Shown here piece after piece: positions 1 to 10,800 of a DNA stretch of 33,890 nucleotides. The notes below the pieces were generated by a model. It made no database searches, had not been told where the DNA came from, and saw only the letters and a list, made by a program, of their open reading frames with translations. The stretch's first letter is position 1. Each line of letters starts with the position of its first letter. Source of the stretch: Arcanobacterium buesumense. Its GTDB lineage: Bacteria; Actinomycetota; Actinomycetes; Actinomycetales; Actinomycetaceae. The position numbers and the translations under genes are program-made. The DNA lies in assembly GCF_012563545.1 (NCBI RefSeq), contig NZ_CP050804.1, forward strand, positions 1,907,285 to 1,941,174, read 5' to 3'.

Positions 1-2
1 AT

Positions 3-635
3 GTTTTTATCACAACGAAGTTGGATAATCCGAATCATGAACCGGATCGGATAGTGTCATCCTTTGGCGAGTCCTTGCGGAAGTTGCGCACTGACTATGT
101 GGATTTGTTTTTGATGCATTGGCCGTTGCCGATGCACTATGAGGGCCGGTTTGCGCAGACTTTTGCGGCGATGGAGGAGCTGGTTGGTAGTGGCCAGGTT
201 CGTTCTGTTGGGGTATCAAATTTCCAGGTGTCTCATCTTGAGCAGTTGGTTGATGCCGGTACTGGTGTTCCGGTGATTAATCAGATTGAGATTCATCCGT
301 ATTTCCAAAACCGGGAGGTGGTTGCGTATTGTCAGGCTGCCGGTATTGTGGTTGAGGCGTGGTCACCGTTGGGCCGAGGTAAGGATTTAGCTGATCCTGT
401 TATCCGGCAGATCGCGGCCAAGCATGCTGCTACTCCGGCTCAGGTGGTGTTGGCATGGCATCGTGCGGAGGGTTTTGTGGCGATTCCGAAGGCGTCGTCG
501 CTGGCTCGGCAACGGGAGAATTTTGATTCTCTGAACGTGGTGCTAGATGCTGGCGATGTGGATGCTATTCGCGGTCTTGATCGGGGTGAATCGGGGCGGA
601 TGGGCCCGCATCCGGATGTTTTTGCGAAGATGTGA
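3..635 (+). CDS. Aldo/keto reductase, C-terminal part (5' end outside window)
   Basis: The reading frame is already open at the window edge, so the N-terminus (roughly 45-50 residues, including the Asp and Tyr of the catalytic tetrad) lies outside. The visible part starts in the VFITTKL strand, whose Lys (codon 18-20) is the third tetrad residue. The catalytic His is in LFLMHWP (codon 117-119). VGVSNFQ, NQIEIHPYFQ and the NADPH-binding IPKASSLARQRENF segment follow in family order. The ending GRMGPHPDVF is typical of 2,5-diketo-gluconate reductase-like AKRs, NADPH-dependent cytosolic carbonyl reductases. The exact substrate cannot be read from sequence. An internal TTG at 21 could be taken for a start but lies inside the conserved barrel. 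The stop overlaps the next gene's start. Confidence 0.93.
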   Translation, partial: VFITTKLDNPNHEPDRIVSSFGESLRKLRTDYVDLFLMHWPLPMHYEGRFAQTFAAMEELVGSGQVRSVGVSNFQVSHLEQLVDAGTGVPVINQIEIHPYFQNREVVAYCQAAGIVVEAWSPLGRGKDLADPVIRQIAAKHAATPAQVVLAWHRAEGFVAIPKASSLARQRENFDSLNVVLDAGDVDAIRGLDRGESGRMGPHPDVFAKM

Positions 636-1336
636 TGATGATTAGTGCACGTGAGGCTTTTGAGCCGGCAGTGGAGTTTGCGCGTCACTATTTATTGAGT
701 GATGAGCGGATAGTTGGTGGGAAGCCAGTTAGTGCCCGGGCGCGCCGGTATCGTTTTGAGCATAGTGTGCGGGTGGCTCGGATTGGCCGGACGGTGGCCC
801 GTGGTGGGGGTCTGGATGAAGACCTTTTGGCTTTGGGTTGCATGCTTCACGACGTTGGTAAATTTGATGCTCAACGCCCGGTTGATCATGGCCGGGCCGG
901 TGCGGTGGTTGTGAATGATTTTTTGCGCGATCTTGGGTTGGCTCAGGCGCAGCGCTTAGAGATCGTTCAAGGTATTGCCATGCATACTGATGATATGTGG
1001 AATCCGCGCAGTGATGGTGAAGGCACTGAGTATCGCGCTGATGGGCGGCCTTATTTGGTTTTTGATACTGAGCCGAGTATGTTGGCTCGCTCAATCGGTG
1101 ACTGTGACAACATTGATCGTTTTGGTGCCTACCGGGTGGCTGACACACTCCACTATGTTGATTTTTTGTCTTTGAGTACTGCCGATCAGCGCTCTTGGCT
1201 CGCTGATTATGTGGCGAAGCTTCGCCGGCTTCGCCAACAGCAATGTCATACTCACACTGCGAGTGTTTTGTGGCGCGAGGCGTTAGATGTTCAGTTGGCG
1301 TTCTTCTCTCGCCTGGCAGCTGAGATTTGTGATTAG
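632..1336 (+). CDS. HD-domain protein, probable metal-dependent phosphohydrolase
   Basis: A 234-residue protein with the HD superfamily metal-binding pattern: His at about residue 44 (FEHSVRV), the His-Asp pair at about 73-74 (MLHDVGKFD), a further His in GIAMHTDDMW, and Asp at about 157 (GDCDNIDRF). The family hydrolyses phosphomonoesters or phosphodiesters, often of nucleotides; the substrate here is unknown. There is no signal peptide or membrane segment, so it should be cytosolic. The start is GTG at 632, with ATG codons directly behind at 635 and 638. It overlaps the aldo/keto reductase stop, which suggests translational coupling. Its TAG stop overlaps the stop codon of the convergent dnaB. 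Confidence 0.85.
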   Translation: MMMISAREAFEPAVEFARHYLLSDERIVGGKPVSARARRYRFEHSVRVARIGRTVARGGGLDEDLLALGCMLHDVGKFDAQRPVDHGRAGAVVVNDFLRDLGLAQAQRLEIVQGIAMHTDDMWNPRSDGEGTEYRADGRPYLVFDTEPSMLARSIGDCDNIDRFGAYRVADTLHYVDFLSLSTADQRSWLADYVAKLRRLRQQQCHTHTASVLWREALDVQLAFFSRLAAEICD

Positions 1337-2679
1337 TATTCTTCAGTGCTGGCGTAGTTGGCGAATCGAGTAACGCTTCCTTGGAATTCGAGTTCGATAT
1401 CGTCTGAGGTTGGTCCCGAACGGTTTTTACCAACGATAATTTGGGCTGGCGGTAAAGCACCCATTTCGTCGCGTTCGCGGGGACGGTTAATGAGGATAAC
1501 GACGTCGGCGTCTTGTTCTAGTGATCCTGATTCACGTAAGTCGGAAACTTGTGGCTTTTTTGAATCTCGCCGTTCGGTTTCACGGTTGAGCTGTGCGATG
1601 GCGATAATTGGGATTTCGAGTTCTTTGGCTAATAGTTTGATGGATCGGGAGAATTCGGAGACTTCTTGTTGGCGTGATTCGGAGCTGCGTCCACCAGATG
1701 TTAAGAGCTGGAGGTAGTCGATCACAATGAGTTCGATTCGTTGTTGCTGACGCATCCGCCGGGCTTTGGAACGAATTTCCATCATGGTGAGGTTTGGTGA
1801 ATCGTCAACGTACAAGGGTGCTGTTGATACTCGTTCAAGGGTGCGTGATATGCGTTCCCAGTCGCGTTGTTCGAGATCGCCAGAGATGAGTTTTGAGAGC
1901 CAAACATCGGATTCTGCTGATAGCATGCGCATGGCTAGTTCGTTGCGGTTCATTTCGAGGGAGAAGAAGGCAACTGGTTTGTTTTCTTTGATTGCGATAT
2001 GCCGGCAAAAGTCCATTGCGAGAGTGGTTTTTCCCATGCCTGGGCGGGCGGCAACGATAATCATCTGGTTGGGCCGTAAACCAAGGAGGACTTTATCAAG
2101 ATCGTGAAAGCCGGTGGATAGTCCTGCCAGTTGGCCGTCACGTGCGGAGTTGAGTTCGAGTTCTTCAACAAGGCCGGGGATGATGTCGTAGAGTTTGGCG
2201 TAATCGTTGGTCGTTTTCGTATCGCTCATGGAGTAGACCTCGGATTGGGCGAGGTTGAGCAGTTCGGTAACATCACCGCCATCTGTGGTGTATCCGAGTT
2301 GGGCGATGCGGGTTCCGGTTTCTACAAGACGGCGTAGCATCGCTTGATCGTGAACGATGTGGGCGTAGTATGCGGCGTTTGCGGCTGTTGGAACGGCCGA
2401 GACGAGATCGTGGAGGACGGCTCGGCCTCCAACTTGTTCAAGTTGGCCTTGGCGTTGAAGTTCGGCAGCTACCGTGATGGCATCGGCGGGTTGTCCAGCA
2501 CCAAACAAGGTGAGGATAGTGGTGAAAATTATGGCATGTGCCGGCCGGTAGAAGTCTTGTGCATCGAGGGTTTCGAGTACGTCGGCAAGGGCGTCTTTGC
2601 TGAGCATCATGCCACCGAGAACTGAACGTTCGGCGTCAATATCGTGTGGTGGGGTTCGTTCAAACTGAGAGTTAGACAT
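1333..2679 (-). CDS. dnaB: Replicative DNA helicase DnaB
   Basis: A 448-residue DnaB, about the normal family length with no intein. The N-terminal primase-interacting domain starts at PPHDIDAERSVLGGMML. The RecA-like ATPase has a Walker A ARPGMGKTTL at about residues 209-218, a Walker B LIVIDYLQLL near 320, and an arginine-finger region KNRSGP near 418. DnaB unwinds DNA ahead of the replisome as a hexamer. In many actinobacteria it directly follows rplI. Here it keeps the same orientation as rpsF-ssb-rpsR-rplI but is separated from it by about 8.9 kb holding a MATE exporter and a giant surface protein. A cluster of DnaA-box-like sequences lies upstream. Confidence 0.97.
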   Translation of the reverse strand: MSNSQFERTPPHDIDAERSVLGGMMLSKDALADVLETLDAQDFYRPAHAIIFTTILTLFGAGQPADAITVAAELQRQGQLEQVGGRAVLHDLVSAVPTAANAAYYAHIVHDQAMLRRLVETGTRIAQLGYTTDGGDVTELLNLAQSEVYSMSDTKTTNDYAKLYDIIPGLVEELELNSARDGQLAGLSTGFHDLDKVLLGLRPNQMIIVAARPGMGKTTLAMDFCRHIAIKENKPVAFFSLEMNRNELAMRMLSAESDVWLSKLISGDLEQRDWERISRTLERVSTAPLYVDDSPNLTMMEIRSKARRMRQQQRIELIVIDYLQLLTSGGRSSESRQQEVSEFSRSIKLLAKELEIPIIAIAQLNRETERRDSKKPQVSDLRESGSLEQDADVVILINRPRERDEMGALPPAQIIVGKNRSGPTSDDIELEFQGSVTRFANYASTEEY

Positions 2680-2856
2680 GATACTCGCTTGGTTTCCTGG
2701 TGTAGTTGTGGTTTGACGGGGGCAGCGGCGCAGGGATACGCCGTCCTTCTTCGGTTATTATCGCCTATTTTGAGGTTCAATGTTGTGGTTGTTGGGAACG
2801 CCAGCCATACCTCAACCCTAACTTCTCCACAGGGCTGCGATTACTTTAACTATCAC

Positions 2857-2949
2857 TGTGGATAACTCCCGTGGATTTGTGCATAACCCTGGGGATAAAG
2901 TTTTCACTTTTCCACAGATTTTCACGTTTTTATCCACCGATGTGGATGA
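2857..2949. promoter_or_regulatory. DnaA-box cluster between dnaB and the MATE gene
   Basis: One exact DnaA box on the minus strand (TGTGGATAA, 2857-2865) is followed by four one-mismatch copies: TGGGGATAA at 2890-2898, TTTTCCACA at 2908-2916, TTATCCACC at 2930-2938 and TGTGGATGA at 2941-2949. They lie in the 563-bp gap (2680-3242) between the divergent dnaB and MATE genes. No convincing coding frame is seen in that gap. The density suggests a DnaA-responsive dnaB promoter or a DnaA-titrating site (inference). Confidence 0.6.
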
Positions 2950-3242
2950 ACGAGCAGATTCTCGCAGTATTCCGCCAGAAAATTCTCCACTGTTGTGGAA
3001 ATCCTGTGGTTATTTTTAATATTGTTGCAGAAATTACTCACAGTTAGATGCCATTAACTTTAACTATCGGCGTGTCACTTGACATTCTTTTGCTTTTGCA
3101 ACCTTGAATCGCGCTTGTTGCTTTACTTTTGCTAGTCTCATGGTGGTACATCTTGGCAATAAATTGTGACCTGCTATTTTCTTTTGGTAATCCACTCTTT
3201 GCCTTGAGTGCTTAATACTTATTTTCGATTTGAGGAATTGTC

Positions 3243-4574
3243 GTGGCTAACACTGATCTGTCCCATGTTGACTCATCAATTCTCCGCTTAGCGATCCCCT
3301 CTCTTGGAGCTTTGCTAGCTGAACCTCTTTTAGTTGCTGTGGATACTACGATGATTGGTCGTCTTCCCGGCATTGCCCCATTGGCCGGGTTGTCATTAGC
3401 GTCTACAATTTTGACCACTTTTATTGGGTTATGTATTTTTCTTACCTATGCCACAACTGCTACAACCGCACGTTCCGTAGGTAGTGGTGATAAGAAGCGC
3501 GCGTATCGCCTTGGCCTTGACGGTATGTGGCTTGCTGTTGGACTTGGCATCCTTTTAGGTCTTTTTCTGTTCTTTGGTGGCGAGTTGATTCTTGGCTGGT
3601 TCGGTCCGTCGTCGTCGGTATCAGTCCAAGCTCTCGCCTATCTTCACGCAAGTGCTTGGGGGTTGCCTGGGATGCTTCTTGTGCTGGCTGCTACCGGGGT
3701 TTTGCGCGGTTTTGGTGACGCGAAAACTCCTTTTATCGTGGCTACTGGGGGTGCGCTGGCTAATATTCCCCTCAATGCACTTTTAATTTATGGATGTGAC
3801 CTTGGTATTGTTGGTGCGGGGTTAGGGACTGCGGTAGCCCAATCTTTGATGGCTGGCGTATTGGCGTGGATTATTGTTTGGCGCGCATATCGCTCTGGAG
3901 CTTCTCTATTTCCGTCTGGCGGGGGTGTTCTGCGTTCGTTATCGGACGCGGTTCCGCTGATTATTCGCACGGTGTCATTGCGGGCCGCTATTTTATTGCT
4001 GATTGCTGGCACGTCCGGTTTGGGTGCGGTTGCGTTGGCGACTAATCAGATTGTGATGACTTTATGGAATTTCATGTCTTACGGTCTTGATTCACTGGCA
4101 ACCGCTGCTCAGATTTTGGTGGGGCAAGCACTTGGGTCAGACAATCCGGCTCGCGTGCGTCAAATATTAGATCGCTGTGTGTTGTGGGGATTGTGGGTTG
4201 GTGCTGTTCTTGGTGTTCTTTTGTTTGGTTTATCTTTCGTTATCCCTGGTGTTATGAGTGGCGAGGATGAGGTTCGCTCCTTGTCTCGTATTGTTTTATG
4301 GGTTGCAGCTGTGGCCTTGCCGTTAGCTTCTTTGGCTTTTATGTTGGACGGAGTGTTAATCGGTGCTGGTGATACTCGACGCCTTGCCTGGTATATGCTC
4401 ATCACTTTGGCTGCGTTTGCCCCGATTGCAGGTATTGTCCTGTGGCGGCCAGAGCTTTTCGGATCAACTTGGGGGATGGTGACGTTGTGGATTGGCTATG
4501 GTGGGGTGACGATGGCTGTGCGTGCTGGTACGCAGTTTGTGCGCACGCGCGGTACTCAGTGGATGTATTTATAG
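3243..4574 (+). CDS. MATE family efflux transporter (DinF-like)
   Basis: A 443-residue, very hydrophobic protein with about twelve membrane segments and MATE landmarks: an N-terminal LAIPSLGALLAEPLL helix with VDTTMIGRLPG, and a second-half copy with ALATNQIVMTLWNFMSYGLDSLATAAQILVGQ (quoted here only as the region after residue 260). MATE proteins export cationic drugs and metabolites using Na+ or H+ gradients; the substrate is unknown. The GTG start at 3243 is chosen because GAGGA lies at 3232-3236, and it gives the usual family N-terminus. It is transcribed divergently from dnaB. The plus strand here is G/T-rich, unlike the rest of the window. Confidence 0.9.
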   Translation: MANTDLSHVDSSILRLAIPSLGALLAEPLLVAVDTTMIGRLPGIAPLAGLSLASTILTTFIGLCIFLTYATTATTARSVGSGDKKRAYRLGLDGMWLAVGLGILLGLFLFFGGELILGWFGPSSSVSVQALAYLHASAWGLPGMLLVLAATGVLRGFGDAKTPFIVATGGALANIPLNALLIYGCDLGIVGAGLGTAVAQSLMAGVLAWIIVWRAYRSGASLFPSGGGVLRSLSDAVPLIIRTVSLRAAILLLIAGTSGLGAVALATNQIVMTLWNFMSYGLDSLATAAQILVGQALGSDNPARVRQILDRCVLWGLWVGAVLGVLLFGLSFVIPGVMSGEDEVRSLSRIVLWVAAVALPLASLAFMLDGVLIGAGDTRRLAWYMLITLAAFAPIAGIVLWRPELFGSTWGMVTLWIGYGGVTMAVRAGTQFVRTRGTQWMYL

Positions 4575-4800
4575 TTTTGTTTTCTCATTGTTGATGGGGG
4601 TTTGGAGTTCCAAAGAGAGAAAGCTTGCCACTCTAAAATTTGTGATCGGTTAACCGGTTAGTTGTTTAGTGGCATGTGCCAAGGCGGTTGCTTTATCTTA
4701 GGCTTTCTGGTGAACGAGTCATGACACTTTTCATGGCAGCTTGAATGAATTCTTCTTTTTCTGTTTGTGTGTAAGTAAGTGTTGAAGGCGATATTGGTAA
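4575..4800. other. Intergenic stretch between MATE and the surface protein
   Basis: No gene is seen here. It contains an overlapping palindrome pair (CGGTTAACCG at 4647-4656 and TAACCGGTTA at 4651-4660), flanked by GCCACT (4627-4632) and its inverse AGTGGC (4668-4673). The strand composition changes sign around here. No tRNA or insertion-sequence ends are recognisable. Confidence 0.4.
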
Positions 4801-4834
4801 GGGAGGGTATGAACCTTTCGGTTCACACCCTCCC
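4801..4834. terminator. Terminator hairpin between convergent MATE and surface-protein genes
   Basis: A 15-bp stem with one A-C mismatch: left arm 4801-4815, loop TTTC 4816-4819, right arm 4820-4834, followed on the plus strand by TTTGTT. It sits between two convergent genes and can serve the MATE transcript; it may also act in the other direction. A second small hairpin (GTAATAAC 4841-4848 / GTTATTAC 4858-4865) lies next to the surface-protein stop. Confidence 0.75.
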
Positions 4835-4875
4835 TTTGTTGTAATAACTGTTATTTAGTTATTACTTGTAGGATT

Positions 4876-7800
4876 TCAGCTTTCCTTGCGGCGACGGATT
4901 GCAACCGCGCCAGCAAGTACTGTTCCGAGACCTAGGAGTGCCAGTATGTTGAGGTCTAGACCGGTCTTAGCCAATCCTGACTTCTTAACTACTGGTGCCT
5001 GTGGGGTTTCAGCCACGGTTACTGTGATGGTGTCGAGGACGTTGCCGTCCTTGTCCTTCACGGTAACGATGATCTTGTCGCCAGGCTTTGCATTGTCATC
5101 GATGGTTACCTTGATGGAGCCATCCTTGTCAAGCATGCCCTTACCAGGACCTTCAGTCTCGATGGTTGTACCACCAGGAACATCTCCACCAATATTTGGA
5201 ACGACAATCTCGTCGCCGGCCTTACCAGTGGTGTCTTCCCAATTTGGAGCAGCTGGCTTCTCGGTAACAGTGATGGTGACGGTATCGATAACCTTGCCGT
5301 CCTTGTCCTTCACGGTAACGATGATCTTGTCGCCAGGCTTTGCATTGTCATCGATGGTTACCTTGATGGAGCCATCCTTGTCAAGCATGCCCTTACCAGG
5401 ACCTTCAGTCTCGATGGTTGTACCACCAGGAACATCTCCACCAATATTTGGAACGACAATCTCGTCACCTGCGTGACCAGTCTTGTCTTCCCAATTTGGA
5501 GCAGCTGGGCCTTCGGTGATCTTGATCTTTCCGGAGTCCTTGACGATTGGGGTGTTTGCACCCTTGTCGCCGTCTGGACGCTTGGATTCAATCGTGATCG
5601 TGTAGTCGCCATCCTTTGTCTCAGTTGGAGTACCAGAGATGACACAGCCCTTACCTTCGACGTACTTGATGGTCAGGCCTGCAGCAAGACCTTCAGCCTT
5701 ACATACAAGGTCGGTAGCCTTTCCAGGATTCTGGATTGGGATAACAATGTCCTTGATTGGAGTATCAATCTGACCGTTGATGGTTGGAAGGTCACCTTCC
5801 ACGGAAGGTGCTAGAGCACAACCATTCTCATCTACATCAGCACCCTTAGGAGTGTCTGCACACTTATCCTCACCAGGCTGCGGATCGTTTGGATCCTTCG
5901 GATCAGGAACACCATCACCATCAGAATCCTTCGAAGCGGTATCAGGATTAATATCAAGAGCTGGAAGAGTGATGTTCACCTTACCAGTCTCCTCAATCGG
6001 ATCACCAGCACCCTTATCACCATCAGGCTTATTAAACTCAACCGTCACGGTAAAAGGCTGATCCTTCACAGTATCCTCAGTTGGAGTACCAGAGATGACA
6101 CAGCCACCCTTAGCCTCATCATAAGCAACAGTCAAACCAGCAGGAAGACCTTCAGCCTTGCAAACAAGATCGGTAACCTTACCAGGATTCTCGACAAGAA
6201 CAACAACAGGAGTAATCTCCTTGCCCTTCTCACCCATCACCTCAGGAACATCACCAACAGTCGGCGCAACAGCACAACCATTAGCATCAACAGTTGCACC
6301 AGCAGGAGTATTCGCACACTTATCCTCACCAGGCTGCGGATCGTTTGGATCCTTCGGATCAGGAACACCATCACCATCAGAATCCTTCGAAGCGGTATCA
6401 GGATTAATATCAAGAGCTGGAAGAGTGATGTTCACCTTACCAGTCTCCTCAATCGGATCACCAGCACCCTTATCACCATCAGGCTTATTAAACTCAACCG
6501 TCACGGTAAAAGGCTGATCCTTCACAGTATCCTCAGTTGGAGTACCAGAGATGACACAGCCACCCTTAGCCTCATCATAAGCAACAGTCAAACCAGCAGG
6601 AAGACCTTCAGCCTTGCAAACAAGATCGGTAACCTTACCAGGATTCTCGACAAGAACAACAACAGGAGTAATCTCCTTGCCCTTCTCACCCATCACCTCA
6701 GGAACATCACCAACAGTCGGCGCAACAGCACAACCATTAGCATCAACAGTTGCACCAGCAGGAGTATTCGCACACTTATCCTCACCAGGCTGCGGATCGT
6801 TTGGATCCTTCGGATCAGGAACACCATCACCATCAGAATCCTTCGAAGCGGTATCAGGATTAATATCAAGAGCTGGAAGAGTGATGTTCACCTTACCAGT
6901 CTCCTCAATCGGATCACCAGCACCCTTATCACCATCAGGCTTATTAAACTCAACCGTCACGGTAAAAGGCTGATCCTTCACAGTATCCTCAGTTGGAGTA
7001 CCAGAGATGACACAGCCACCCTTAGCCTCATCATAAGCAACAGTCAAACCAGCAGGAAGACCTTCAGCCTTGCAAACAAGATCGGTAACCTTACCAGGAT
7101 TCTCGACAAGAACAACAACAGGAGTAATCTCCTTGCCCTTCTCACCCATCACCTCAGGAACATCACCAACAGTCGGCGCAACAGCACAACCATTAGCATC
7201 AACAGTTGCACCAGCAGGAGTATTCGCACACTTATCCTCACCAGGCTTAGGATTAGCCGGATCCTTCGGATCAGGAACACCATCACCATCAGAATCGCCC
7301 TTAACGTTAAAGACAGCATTCACGACAGCAGTAGAACCGTCTGAATAAGTGACCTTAACAGGAACTTCAACAGGGCTTGTTGGAGTGTCAGCAGGAGGTG
7401 TGTATGAGATCATGCCGTGTTCCATGGTAATCGTGGCACCAGCTGGAGGATTCTCACCAAGACCAAACTTCGTGTTCTCAGGAGCAGCACCAGTCTCTAC
7501 TTCTTCAGTCTGAAGATTATCAAACATCGGATCAGAAGTTACCTTTTGACCAGCGATAACGTCCTTTGGAGCATAAGAAGGACTCCAGAGCTGAGCAATA
7601 GTACAACCATGCTCATCTACCTTATCCTTATCAGCCTCAGGAGTATCAGGGCACTTGTCCTCACCGTCTTGCGGATTGGCCGGATCCTTCGGATCTGGAA
7701 CACCATCACCATCAGAATCACGCTTAACTGTGATTGTGAACTTCTTAGTCACAGTTGACCCGTTAGGATTTGTTACCTTAACAGTTACTTCGACAGCGCG

Positions 7801-10800
7801 CTCAGTTTCATTATCGGACCAATCTGTGAACTTAGGTGAACCCGTTATGGTCTTGTCAGCGGTGTTGTAAGTAACTCCGTTTGGTAGTCCCGTTACTTCG
7901 ATTGTTGCATCCTTATTGTCAGGAACAACATGAACAATAGCAATTGGTGTACCTTCGGTAACAGTCTGATCTGCAATATCGCCAAGACCGTCAACTGTTT
8001 CAAGATCCACCAATGGTTGCTTAACGGTAACGGTTACGTTGACATGATCTTTCGAATTATCAGGATAGGTAACAACTACCGGAACCGTAATTGTTGAACC
8101 TGGCTTTGCATCACCTGGAACAACAACCGAAATCGAACCATCTTGATTAACAGTTACACCATCTGGTGCACTATCACCCTTAACATACGTAGTATTCTGT
8201 GGAGCTGGATCAGTTTCAATAGTGTCTGCCGTTTCTACCTTATCGAAAGTCGGAACTGCAATCTCAACAGTATCACCTGGCTTACCAGCACCATCTTCAT
8301 ACTTCGGATCAAGAGTATTAGCCCACGGACAACCAGCATTCTCAGCAGGACCAGCTACATCAGGACACTTATCCTCACCATCAGGAACACCATCGCCATC
8401 TTGGTCGGCTTTGATGTTAAAGACAGCATTAACTTCATCAGTTGACCCGTCCTTATATGTCACGATGACAGGAACAGATACCGATTCCGTCGTAGCATCA
8501 GCTGGAGCTGTGTAAGTAACTACACCAGTTGCTTCGTTAATTGAAGCAGCAACTGGAGCACCGTCAGCCAACTTGAAGGTTGTACCATCAGGAGCATTCG
8601 CCTTCTCGACACTATCTGCAGTAGTAACATCATCGAAGGTTGGAGTAGATGTCATTGCGTTACCTGCGATAACATCTTTTGGTTCATAAGCAGGAGTCCA
8701 CTGCGTTGTGATAAGAGATTTACTAATTTTTAGCGGAACCATATCAACAACATATAAAGATGAACCGTTACTATGGCGTAACGTGTATTCAACTCGCACA
8801 TTTGGCTGATCTTCACTAGCAGTATTTTCTACTTCTGGAACGCCAGAAATTATACCGTTAGAATAAGTCAAACCTTCAGGAAGATCAGAAACAGTTACAT
8901 CACCTTCAATGGTATAACCACTCGTCTCATCAACATTAGGTGTCGACTGATCGTCTGCATCAGCAGGCGCACGGAAGCCAATTGGCTTCACAGCTTGTTC
9001 GTAATTAGTACCAACACTTCCCTCAGCAAGTGGAGTGTCCGTTACGATAAATTCACGGTAGACAACAGTATTTCGTGTTTCCTGACCAACCTTGTATTCT
9101 ACGTTGAGCTTAACCGTAGTAGAACCAGCAGCAGATGGCTTACCGGATACTGTACCGTCTTCTGCGAGAGTTAAGCCATTAGGAAGACTATCGGCCGTAA
9201 CTTTAAGACCATCCTGCGGGAAGAGCTTTAGCTCTTCCAGTTCATCATATTTCGACCCTTGAACTACTCGTTGAACTATAAATGCATCTAGGGCTATACG
9301 TGAATCTTCAGCGTACGTACCATCATCTGAAATTGGATAAAGTTCAGCCGTATATACAGTTCCATCAGTGGCATTTGTAGGAACGGTTATATCACACGAC
9401 GGTAACACACCTTTAATTGAAGGTTCTAGATTTTCACACTTATCGTCAACTGTTATTGCTTTACCTGAGACGTCAACAGCTTTCCACTTAATAGCATACT
9501 TTTGATTACCAATAGGTGGGAGACCTGTTGCAGTGGTTTTAACAGTAACACCTGGATTAGCTGGGCGATCAGAAGTATTATAATCAATAATCGCAAATTG
9601 GGGATTCGCTAAAGACATAGTAAAATCTACGTTTTGCCAGAAATTAGCCGAACCGGCACTATCTGATAAGTAGTTTACTGCTGACCATGCTCTAGAATTA
9701 GATTGCTCAACTGAAGTATAGGTGTTTCCGAATACGAACCCGTAGCGACCAGACCAACGGCCACCAAGCCATGGGTCTCTAAAGCTGACACCAGGTACCG
9801 GACCTAGTGTAACCTCGCCATTTTCATCTTCTTGGACAAGTGATACATTCATCCATTCCCAGTTGACATGTTTATCATTTTGAGTCCTTTTCAGAACTTT
9901 ATCCTGATTCCAGTCACCGTCATTAGGGGAGTTTGCTACAGTATCACACTTTTCAGCTGGAACATTGCCACAATTTCCTGGCCATTGACCGTATAAACCA
10001 TTGAATTGAACAATATATTTACCGTCAGTACCAGAGGTACCAATAACAGATTCAGCGATCCATTCTGGATGTGTTTTAATCTGATCCTTTATCCAGTTTT
10101 GAAGCTTGTCTTCATATTCAACAGTCCACTTATTATCGCGAAATTTTTGAACATTCGGGAAATCGACTGCTTTGACATCTTCAAAATGTTTTATTATCGC
10201 ATCAATAGCATGATCAGTTAAATATGATGCAACAATCTTCTGTCCACCAATAGATTTATCGTAGTCACGCTGATACAGGTGAGCATTTTCCCAACTAAGT
10301 TTAACAGCGCCACCACCGCCATTTTCCCAAAATACTTTTCCTGTCAGCTGACCAAAACCGTTTTCATCACGGATATTTGTAGTTTTCCACTCAGACTTTG
10401 GCTTATGCATACCAGCATAATCATCAGCTTTAGGACGTGGAGAGAAGAACACATTGATGCCTTCAACAAAATGTTGAACGGGAGCCCAACCTACACCACC
10501 ATAACCCGAATCTTCGATCAGAGCTTTTGGCACAAAGGATTGTCCATAAGCCCAGAAAAATTGAAGATCTGAGCCTTCAGGGGCATCTGCCCAAATCCTA
10601 ATCTTTTCATAGCCACCGCCTGCTGTTTTTGCGTTTGCATCGAATGTACGGCGATCATTAAATCCATTGAAGAAATCTTCAAACTTGATGGTGAAAACAC
10701 CGTTTGCATCAGATTTAGTCTTGTAAATCGGAGAAAGAAGACCGCTAACACCATCAGACCACTGAGCGTAAACAGTAGCACCTTCTAACGGCTGATCCTT

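Noticed and set aside
2644-2865. Plus-strand 73-codon open frame upstream of the MATE gene
   Set aside because: It overlaps the dnaB start antisense, runs into the DnaA-box region and has no recognisable protein features.
2680-3242. The dnaB-MATE gap as the chromosomal origin
   Set aside because: DnaA boxes are present, but the plus strand is G-rich on both sides (dnaB block and MATE gene), so there is no origin-type skew change here; the dnaA-rpmH region at the right edge is the better candidate.
3243-4574. MATE protein as a displaced MurJ
   Set aside because: Both belong to the MOP superfamily, but this one has about twelve helices and DinF/MATE motifs and lies far from the envelope cluster.
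4640-4680. Overlapping palindromes as an integration or transposon end
   Set aside because: No transposase, integrase, target duplication or tRNA gene is seen nearby.
4886-8515. Series of plus-strand open frames opposite the surface-protein gene
   Set aside because: They repeat with the 456-bp units, lack ribosome-binding sites and are antisense shadows of the minus-strand gene.
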